Positions 6,276 to 10,637 of a stretch of DNA of 10,637 bases are shown piece after piece. How positions within the stretch are numbered: the first letter of the stretch is position 1; each line of letters starts with the position of its first letter. Source of the DNA: Candidatus Aminicenans sakinawicola JGI OTU-1 (GTDB taxonomy: Bacteria; Acidobacteriota; Aminicenantia; Aminicenantales; Aminicenantaceae); contig AWNV01000034.1 of the NCBI GenBank assembly GCA_000493965.1, forward strand, positions 22,106 to 32,742. Reading direction: 5' to 3'. The position numbers and the translations under genes are program-made. The notes beneath the pieces were generated by a model. The model saw nothing but the letters and a program-made list of their open reading frames with translations, was not told the DNA's origin and searched no databases.

Positions 6276-7061
6276 TCATCTATATAGCCAATCCTTGCTT
6301 TCATATCGCTCTCTTTGAATATTAAGGATATCTTCTCTGTTCTTCATACTGAAATCTTTTGGTTTCAAGTGCACCTTGAAATATTCTGAAATTCCTTCTA
6401 CTAATAAATTCACAACCCAGTCAAAGGCCACCCTTTTGTCCAGAGCTTGTGAAACAGAGATCATACGGATATTCTCTTCTCGCCCTTTTAAAAATGAGAC
6501 CGATTTCAAAAGCTCTTCTTTGCCTTCAAGCGGAATAGAACCGTGCTGAATAAACTTTGATCCCTCCCTTTTCTGAGCACTCCCAATAATTTTCTTTCTA
6601 TCAATTTCAACTTCATTTCGTGCAGGATAAGAGAAACAAGGAAGATTTCCTCTGACATAAGAGGAGGGAGCGGCATCAGCAAGACAAGGTTTTAACCCCA
6701 TTTTCCCAAGTCCACACATTAGTGCTTCGGAGATAATCCTGTAAGAATCATCCAGGGTTGAAGTGAATATCTCTTTATCTGAAGAACAAATAGAATAAGT
6801 TACCTCTTTATAATGCAAAACTAGCTTCCCCCCTGTAATTCTCCTAACGATATCAATCCCATTCTTCTGGCAATATTCAATATCAAGTACCTTAAAGATC
6901 TTTTGAGAATAGCCTAAAGACACTGTTGGCTTTTTCCAGGCGTAAAATCGAACATAAGTCTGAGGCTCTTCCCCGAGTGACTGGAAAAGGAAATCATCCA
7001 CAGCCATGTTCCATGAACCTTTAAGTGGTATTTTATCTACAATAAGATTCCATTCACTCAT
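6276..7061 (-). CDS. LipM-like octanoyltransferase / lipoate-protein ligase A family protein
   Basis: 261 residues. Enzymes of this family move octanoate or lipoate onto the lipoyl domain lysine of 2-oxoacid dehydrogenases or GcvH, in the cytoplasm. Visible motifs are the N-terminal WNMAVDDFLF, RFYAWKKPTVSLGYSQ, the RRxTGG signature (RRITGGK at 73-79, followed by VLHYKEVTYSI), the catalytic-type cysteine in PCFSYPARNEV (Cys142), the invariant lysine motif KIIGSAQKR (Lys157) and IQHGSI (171-176). The cysteine plus the length near 260-280 favour the amidotransferase-independent octanoyltransferase LipM over an ATP-dependent ligase LplA, which lacks that cysteine and is longer. LipL-type amidotransfer is the other option. 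The ribosome site AAGGA is 7 bases before the ATG. A tRNA-Gly gene ends 43 bases upstream in the same direction, and both may share a promoter. Confidence 0.87.
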   Translation of the reverse strand: MSEWNLIVDKIPLKGSWNMAVDDFLFQSLGEEPQTYVRFYAWKKPTVSLGYSQKIFKVLDIEYCQKNGIDIVRRITGGKLVLHYKEVTYSICSSDKEIFTSTLDDSYRIISEALMCGLGKMGLKPCLADAAPSSYVRGNLPCFSYPARNEVEIDRKKIIGSAQKREGSKFIQHGSIPLEGKEELLKSVSFLKGREENIRMISVSQALDKRVAFDWVVNLLVEGISEYFKVHLKPKDFSMKNREDILNIQRERYESKDWLYR

Positions 7062-7104
7062 TTGATTTCCTTATTTTAAAAAGCCTGATCCTATTGAGAG
7101 AAAG

Positions 7105-7176
7105 AGCGGACAACGGGATTCGAACCCGCGACCCCGAGCTTGGGAAGCTCGTACTCTACCGCTGAGTTATGTCCGC
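7105..7176 (-). tRNA. tRNA-Gly (anticodon CCC)
   Basis: A full 72-base cloverleaf on the minus strand. The acceptor arms GCGGACA and TGTCCGC pair at all seven positions; the D stem is ACTC/GAGT; the anticodon stem CGAGC/GCTCG encloses the loop TTCCCAA, giving anticodon CCC that reads GGG; the T arm is GCGGG-TTCGAAT-CCCGT with one wobble pair. The discriminator base is T. The 3' CCA is not encoded, so it must be added by a CCA-adding enzyme. Confidence 0.95.
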
Positions 7177-7240
7177 TCTTTCCCGCTGATTGCACATTTG
7201 CTGTGTCTTCTTTCCAGCATCCATAAACTCAGAAATAGAA

Positions 7241-7267
7241 TTTATAGGCAATTTCACTTTTTGTCAA
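7241..7267 (-). promoter_or_regulatory. Candidate sigma-A/sigma-70 promoter for tRNA-Gly and the LipM-like gene
   Basis: A perfect TTGACA (7267-7262) is followed by TATAAA (7246-7241) with a 15-base spacer; shifting the -10 by one or two bases gives 16 or 17. The start would be near 7234, about 58 bases before the mature tRNA. The consensus -35 and position support it; the short spacer is a weakness. Confidence 0.6.
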
Positions 7268-7286
7268 TACAAAGGAGCATATTGAC
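7263..7286. repeat. Inverted repeat overlapping the tRNA promoter -35
   Basis: GTCAATA (7263-7269) and TATTGAC (7280-7286) are perfect 7-bp arms around a 10-base loop. On the minus strand the second arm contains most of the TTGACA -35 element, so it could be an operator. No T-run follows on either strand, which argues against an intrinsic terminator for the HEAT gene upstream. Confidence 0.4.
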
Positions 7287-7292
7287 TGAGAG

Positions 7293-7440
7293 CTATTTGT
7301 TCCGAATGATCTCTATCAACGCATTAAGGGCTCTGGGGTCATCACTATCGCCCAGGCAGAACGGTGAACAGCCTCCTAGATCAAAAGGGACGGATAAATT
7401 GTTTAAGTATATTTTCTCAGGAATTTTCGCATTGTTTTCA
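7293..7440 (-). pseudogene. Out-of-frame C-terminal HEAT repeat, apparent frameshifted tail of the upstream HEAT gene
   Basis: Immediately after the TAG stop of the HEAT gene, the +1 frame stays open for 49 codons to a TAG at 7293. It reads ENNAKIPEKI, then CLGDSDDPRALNALIEIIRNK. Both stretches look like HEAT units: NNAKIPEKI lines up with the helix start KNLKVRAEA of the preceding repeat at a 34-residue offset, and LGDSDDPRALNALIEI is a textbook turn plus second helix. About 16 residues between them (around VPFDLGGCSP) do not fit the repeat. The switch point is the A5 run at 7445-7449; losing one A would join the frames and lengthen the protein by 49 residues. It has no ATG or ribosome site of its own. 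It may be a recent mutation, a sequencing error in the A-run, or recoding. Confidence 0.6.
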
Positions 7441-9021
7441 CTACTTTTTCTCAAGAATCTTCACGAGGGCTTCCCGAGCTTTTGGTGTTCCAATCCTCCC
7501 TAAAGCTGATACTGCTTCAGCTCTTACCTTAAGGTTCTTACTGTTAAGAGCAGTTTCAAGGAGTATAGGGACTGCCTCGTCATTTTCTGTCTCACCAAGT
7601 ATCATGATAATAGCCGTCTGAACCTGCGGGTCTTTTTCATTTTTTAATATATTTACTAATGCCTTTATGGCTTTAGGCCCTTCTACATCTTCGATACTGT
7701 ACAAAGCCGCCTTACGGACTGATAAGAACTTTGACTTCTTATAGATTTCTATGAGTTGTTCCGGATCCCTCTCATCTTCAACAATATCAGCAAGAGCATA
7801 AACAGCACTCTTAGCCAGTTCTTCATTCTGGGAGCTTAATGCGGTATCATAAAGTATTTTTTCTGCTTCCTTGCCTTCATAGTCTTCAATGGCATTTAGG
7901 GCCGCTTTCTGGAGGCTGAGTTCAGTACTTGATCTCAGAACCTCCACCAGGATCTCAAGTGCTGCGCTGCTTTCAATATCTCCGATAGTGTATATCGCAG
8001 CCTTGCGTAATTCCAGGCTGCTCTCATTCAGGGCAACTTCCTTCAGAATTGGGAGGACATCCGCATCTTCAATGTCTTCGAGCGTATAAAGAGCAGCCTT
8101 TTTAACATCGATACTTTCGGCTTCTTTTAGTATCTTTTTTAATGCAGGGAGAACTTCTGGACTATCAACATCCTCCAGAGCATTTACGGCAGCTTTAGCC
8201 AGAGTTACATTCTTATCACTGACAGCGACTTCACTTAGGATAGGGATGACAGAAGGATCTCCTGTATCTCCTAAAGCATAAAGTGCAGCTTTCCTGACCT
8301 TGATATCTGAATCGTTCTTGATGACATTCTTTAGAATATTAATGGCTTCCTTCTCTTCGGTATCTGCGATAGCATAAACGGCCCTGCGGCGTAAGGAAGA
8401 ATCAGGTTCATGCAGGGCAATGTCCCCAAGTTTGGCCAGCGCCCTCGGTGATTCAAAATCTTCGAGCATATTGATTATCCTGCTTCGAATCTTGACATCT
8501 GTCCCCTTATCATAAAGTTTTATGACTGCATCTAAAGCCTGCTCATCTCCCATATCTTCCAGAGCATATAAGGCAGCCAGTTTAATCTCATCTTCCTGGC
8601 TCTCATCAAAGGATTGAATTAAAGGCAAATATTTAGGGTTGCCGTTCTTAGACAGTCGATGGGCAATACGAACCATATTTGACTTGGCATCATCTACCCA
8701 TTTGCTTTTCGGATAAGATTTGATGAAATCCTCATAGCACTTGAAAACCGTCTCAAGAGGCTGTCCTAGTTTCTCTATTGCATAGCACTGCCAGAACCGG
8801 GCATCATCCACATAAGCACTCTTGGAATATGTGCTAACAAATTTTTCAATGGCTTTTACGGCTTCTTCCCATCTTTCCTCAGCAATAAGGTTATAAGCCT
8901 GATTATAGGCTTTGGCATCATTGTCCTGTATATTATTGCCATATAATACTGGCGACAGGAGAGAAAATGATACCAGAATGATAAAAGCCAACATTCTAAC
9001 ACGTGAAATCTTTAGACTCAT
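7441..9021 (-). CDS. Exported TPR/HEAT-repeat protein (module C effector)
   Basis: 526 residues from the ATG at 9021, chosen over the ATG at 9033 because GGAGG at 9027-9031 sits five bases ahead of it. Residues 1-28 form a signal peptide. Residues about 36-122 look like tetratricopeptide units of the outer-membrane-assembly type (AYNQAYNLIAEERWEEAVKAIEKF, YVDDARFWQCYAIEKLG, SYPKSKWVDDA). From 149 onward there are twelve HEAT repeats starting at about 149, 181, 213, 245, 277, 309, 341, 373, 405, 438, 470 and 502, so a 32-residue period that breaks only once by one residue; the core is AALYALEDxxDxxAL. Such solenoids bind proteins; here in the periplasm or on the surface. It starts 14 bases after the anti-sigma gene, in the same operon. 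The C-terminus seems cut by a frameshift (see 7293-7440). The specific partner is unknown. Confidence 0.88.
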   Translation of the reverse strand: MSLKISRVRMLAFIILVSFSLLSPVLYGNNIQDNDAKAYNQAYNLIAEERWEEAVKAIEKFVSTYSKSAYVDDARFWQCYAIEKLGQPLETVFKCYEDFIKSYPKSKWVDDAKSNMVRIAHRLSKNGNPKYLPLIQSFDESQEDEIKLAALYALEDMGDEQALDAVIKLYDKGTDVKIRSRIINMLEDFESPRALAKLGDIALHEPDSSLRRRAVYAIADTEEKEAINILKNVIKNDSDIKVRKAALYALGDTGDPSVIPILSEVAVSDKNVTLAKAAVNALEDVDSPEVLPALKKILKEAESIDVKKAALYTLEDIEDADVLPILKEVALNESSLELRKAAIYTIGDIESSAALEILVEVLRSSTELSLQKAALNAIEDYEGKEAEKILYDTALSSQNEELAKSAVYALADIVEDERDPEQLIEIYKKSKFLSVRKAALYSIEDVEGPKAIKALVNILKNEKDPQVQTAIIMILGETENDEAVPILLETALNSKNLKVRAEAVSALGRIGTPKAREALVKILEKK

Positions 9022-9026
9022 GTTTT

Positions 9027-9031
9027 CCTCC
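9027..9031 (-). promoter_or_regulatory. Ribosome binding site deciding the HEAT gene start
   Basis: GGAGG on the minus strand, five bases before the ATG at 9021. It lies within the codons that would follow the alternative ATG at 9033, which has only a distant weak site, so the 9021 start is preferred. Confidence 0.7.
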
Positions 9032-9035
9032 ATTC

Positions 9036-9851
9036 CTAAAAGCTTTTGTATTTATTCTTTTTATTACTAGACCGGCGGATATCCGCTAAATTCATTTTCA
9101 GCAAAATTCCGCGGCTTTCAACGCCGTCTTTAATCATCTTGATAACCGACATATCAGGCTCTGACTCCAGATTGGCTATCTGAAGCAGGATTACCTCAAG
9201 GTCAACAATAAGCTCTTGCATCCTTCTCTGGCGGAATCCGGCAAGTTCCTTTTTCAACCAGCCAGCCTCTTGAACCAATTCTCTTGACACCTGCTGTTGA
9301 TAAGGCAGATCCAATACAAAGGGATCTTCTGTTTCAGGATCGAAATTGACAACTGCAAGCAGCATCAGTTTTGAGCGTTCTATATAATTGTGAGTACGTT
9401 GTATGAGCTGAATATCTGGACCTATCTGGGAGGCATCTTCCGATGAAATTACATGTGAAACATTAATAACACTTGGGGAAAATAGCACCCTGCCTATGAA
9501 AATTCCTATAACAATCAGCACAATTGCTGCTGCACTCTGATAAGTCCAACGGGGATAGATTTGCATTCTTCGGATCAAAACATCCAACCATTTTTCCTTT
9601 ATAGGTTTAAAAACATTTTCTTTTTTCATCCTCTTTGTCAGCCGGCACCAGTAATCATCCCAGAAACTTTGCCCTTGCTCAGGACGGATTCTTCCTTCCA
9701 TAAATCTTACGGCTGCAGTTAATTCATCGAGCTCGGATTTACATTTCGGGCAATCCTGGAGGTGATTTTCGAGGAATTGCTTTTGCCCACTTTCTAATTC
9801 CCCATAAAGTAAATCGGAAAACAGTGTCCGGCATTTTTTGCAATCACTCAT
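9036..9851 (-). CDS. Zinc-finger anti-sigma factor with large extracytoplasmic domain (module C)
   Basis: 271 residues. The cytoplasmic N-terminus has a ZAS/zf-HC2 domain: Cys4 or Cys7, then His30, Cys34 and Cys37 (ENHLQDCPKC), expected to bind zinc and sequester the sigma factor. After a linker containing SFWDDYWCRLTKRM, one membrane helix spans about 107-125. The outer domain of about 145 residues is helical and contains YIERSKLMLLAVVNF (156-170), a Q/R-rich helix (185-215) and ILLQIANLE (221-229). These three elements recall a domain I associate with acidobacterial anti-sigma proteins, but this is from memory. The start overlaps the sigma gene stop by eight bases (ATGAGTGA) with GGAGGG five bases upstream. 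The outer domain may sense or bind the HEAT protein encoded next; that is inference. Confidence 0.92.
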   Translation of the reverse strand: MSDCKKCRTLFSDLLYGELESGQKQFLENHLQDCPKCKSELDELTAAVRFMEGRIRPEQGQSFWDDYWCRLTKRMKKENVFKPIKEKWLDVLIRRMQIYPRWTYQSAAAIVLIVIGIFIGRVLFSPSVINVSHVISSEDASQIGPDIQLIQRTHNYIERSKLMLLAVVNFDPETEDPFVLDLPYQQQVSRELVQEAGWLKKELAGFRQRRMQELIVDLEVILLQIANLESEPDMSVIKMIKDGVESRGILLKMNLADIRRSSNKKNKYKSF

Positions 9852-10443
9852 AGTTGCCCTCCATTGCGGACCTTCCTCGATGAATGGAAAGCTCTTTGCG
9901 CAATTTATTTAAAGCACGGAAAAGCATACTTTTAACAGTCCCTGAAGAAACGTTCAGGACTTCTGCAATCTCTTTTATCTCTAAATCATTGTAATGGCGC
10001 ATCATAAATACTGCTCTCTCTCTTGGGGTAACTTCATACAAGGCATTTTGAATCCTGCGTTGCATGATAGATGCATCAGCGCTAAGTTCAGGATTCTGGA
10101 TACGAGTGCTACCTCTTTCAACATTGTTCTTTATAGAAATATGATTGAAATCCCCCAGACTGATCTTAGGTTTTGATTTCCTTTTGCGCAGAGCATCTAT
10201 ACAAGAGTTAGTAGTAATTTGATAAATCCAGGAGCTCATTTTTGAATGCCTCCGGAAATTCTTAAGGGAACGAAACACTTTAATGAATACTTCCTGTGAG
10301 ATATCTTCAGCTTCGTGGTGGTCGCCCAGAATATCATAGGCGAGGAAATAGATCTTTTTCTTGTACCTTTCCACCAGTTCCTGAAACGCCTCTTTATTAC
10401 CCTGGCAGATCCTGTCAACAATATTTTGTTCATTTTCTTCCAT
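9844..10443 (-). CDS. ECF-type RNA polymerase sigma factor (module C)
   Basis: 199 residues from the ATG at 10443; a GTG directly before it (10446) is an alternative. Region 2 covers about 8-90 (ICQGNKEAFQELVERYKKKI, AEDISQEVFIKVFRSLKNF, SSWIYQITTNSCIDALRKRK). A linker of about 40 residues follows, then region 4 at about 132-186 (VTPRERAVFMMRHYNDLEIKEI, with GTVKSMLFRALNKLRK). This is the most canonical of the three sigma factors here. It should transcribe its own operon from the ECF-type promoter 17 bases upstream. The overlap with the anti-sigma gene implies coupled translation. The long linker between regions 2 and 4 distinguishes it from the other two sigma factors of the window. Confidence 0.96.
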   Translation of the reverse strand: MEENEQNIVDRICQGNKEAFQELVERYKKKIYFLAYDILGDHHEAEDISQEVFIKVFRSLKNFRRHSKMSSWIYQITTNSCIDALRKRKSKPKISLGDFNHISIKNNVERGSTRIQNPELSADASIMQRRIQNALYEVTPRERAVFMMRHYNDLEIKEIAEVLNVSSGTVKSMLFRALNKLRKELSIHRGRSAMEGNYE

Positions 10444-10460
10444 CACTCTTCTTTCCCCTA

Positions 10461-10489
10461 TTAGACGAGAATAACTTGATAAAAGTTTA
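10461..10489 (-). promoter_or_regulatory. ECF-type promoter of module C
   Basis: On the minus strand TAAACTT (10489-10483), a 16-base spacer and GTCTAA (10466-10461). It shares AACTTTT and the 9-mer TCTCGTCTA at identical spacing with the module B promoter. The -10 ends 17 bases before the ATG, giving a leader of roughly 11 bases. Two independent occurrences directly before sigma genes make a chance match unlikely. Confidence 0.72.
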
Positions 10490-10492
10490 CAA

Positions 10493-10538
10493 GATAATTA
10501 TCAAATATAATGGAATAGATATCAACATGATAATTACC
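10493..10538. repeat. Two copies of a GATAATTATC-like palindrome upstream of module C
   Basis: GATAATTATC at 10493-10502 is a perfect 10-bp palindrome; GATAATTACC at 10529-10538 differs at one base, 36 bases away. One copy covers the -10 of the housekeeping-type promoter and abuts the ECF -35; the other lies just upstream of the first promoter's -35. Paired operators for a dimeric regulator are possible, but the sites are short and AT-rich. Confidence 0.3.
10497..10525 (-). promoter_or_regulatory. Candidate housekeeping-type promoter upstream of module C
   Basis: TTGATA (10525-10520), a 17-base spacer and GATAAT (10502-10497) on the minus strand; each hexamer matches the sigma-70 consensus at five of six positions. 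The predicted start is near 10490, just ahead of the ECF-type promoter, the same tandem order as in module B. Confidence 0.55.
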
Positions 10539-10562
10539 CTGGATTATTCACGAGTCGAGGTT

Positions 10563-10636
10563 ACTGCAGATGCAAGGCACAGCGCATGAAGTTGTGGTCC
10601 TTCACCACGAATGCGCTGTAACGCAGCAGATGCAGT
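10563..10636. repeat. Nested palindromic (REP-like) element at the right edge
   Basis: Three nested pairs of inverted arms: ACTGCA (10563-10568) with TGCAGT (10631-10636), ACAGCGCAT (10579-10587) with ATGCGCTGT (10611-10619), and GTGGT (10594-10598) with ACCAC (10604-10608), around a 5-base loop. GCAGATGCA also occurs twice as a direct repeat (10566-10574, 10626-10634). It is clearly richer in GC than its surroundings. The form suggests a dispersed intergenic repeat or the hairpin of a structured RNA; it may continue past the window. Confidence 0.6.
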
Positions 10637-10637
10637 G

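Noticed and set aside
7263..7286. Inverted repeat as intrinsic terminator of the HEAT operon
   Set aside because: The stem is AT-rich and is followed by A residues or mixed bases, not by a T-run, on either strand.
7400..7449. Programmed -1 frameshift at the AAAAAG sequence of the HEAT gene end
   Set aside because: The -1 frame meets a TAA after 13 codons with no HEAT-like sequence; the HEAT-like tail is in the +1 frame.
7198..7621. Plus-strand open frames of 101 and 85 codons
   Set aside because: They run antisense to the tRNA leader, the frameshifted tail and the HEAT gene, with no ribosome site or motif.
1..10637. Mobile elements, CRISPR arrays, integrase sites
   Set aside because: No transposase, integrase or regularly spaced repeat was found; the tRNA-Gly has no nearby integrase or duplicated 3' end.

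Overview
The window comes from an AT-rich bacterial chromosome of uncertain phylum. The best guess is the Acidobacteriota/Aminicenantota area. It rests on one feature: the periplasmic half of the anti-sigma factor at 9036-9851 resembles anti-sigma proteins I remember from those groups. That is recall, not a search. The outstanding property is three separate ECF sigma/anti-sigma modules in about 10.6 kb, each with a different envelope-type effector. No mobile element, CRISPR array or clear intrinsic terminator was seen.

Module A (minus strand, 2017 down to the left edge) holds an ECF sigma factor, an overlapping single-pass anti-sigma-like protein without a zinc motif, and an exported HtrA/DegP-like protein cut off by the window. 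That protein keeps the fold and a PDZ domain, but the His and Asp of the catalytic triad are replaced, so it is probably a pseudoprotease. Module B (plus strand, 2214-5306) diverges from module A. It holds an ECF sigma factor, a zinc-finger anti-sigma factor, two small membrane proteins resembling the LiaI/LiaF transmembrane region, and a DUF4097-type beta-solenoid. The content recalls the Lia cell-envelope stress system, here attached to an ECF sigma factor.

The middle (5319-7176, minus strand) is a tRNA-Gly(CCC) followed by a LipM-like octanoyltransferase/lipoate ligase family gene and an unrecognised cysteine-free 298-aa protein. This looks like housekeeping or unrelated cargo.

Module C (minus strand, 10443 down to about 7293) holds an ECF sigma factor, a zinc-finger anti-sigma factor with a large periplasmic domain, and an exported protein with twelve HEAT repeats of almost exactly 32 residues. 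A thirteenth HEAT-like stretch lies just downstream in the +1 frame, so the gene seems to be interrupted by a frameshift at an A5 run.

Modules B and C share near-identical ECF-type promoters (AACTT, 16 bases, GTCTA), each placed very close to the sigma start codon and each preceded by a housekeeping-type promoter with a 17-base spacer. This suggests autoregulation and possible cross-talk between the two modules. The right edge carries a GC-rich nested palindrome resembling a REP-type dispersed repeat.
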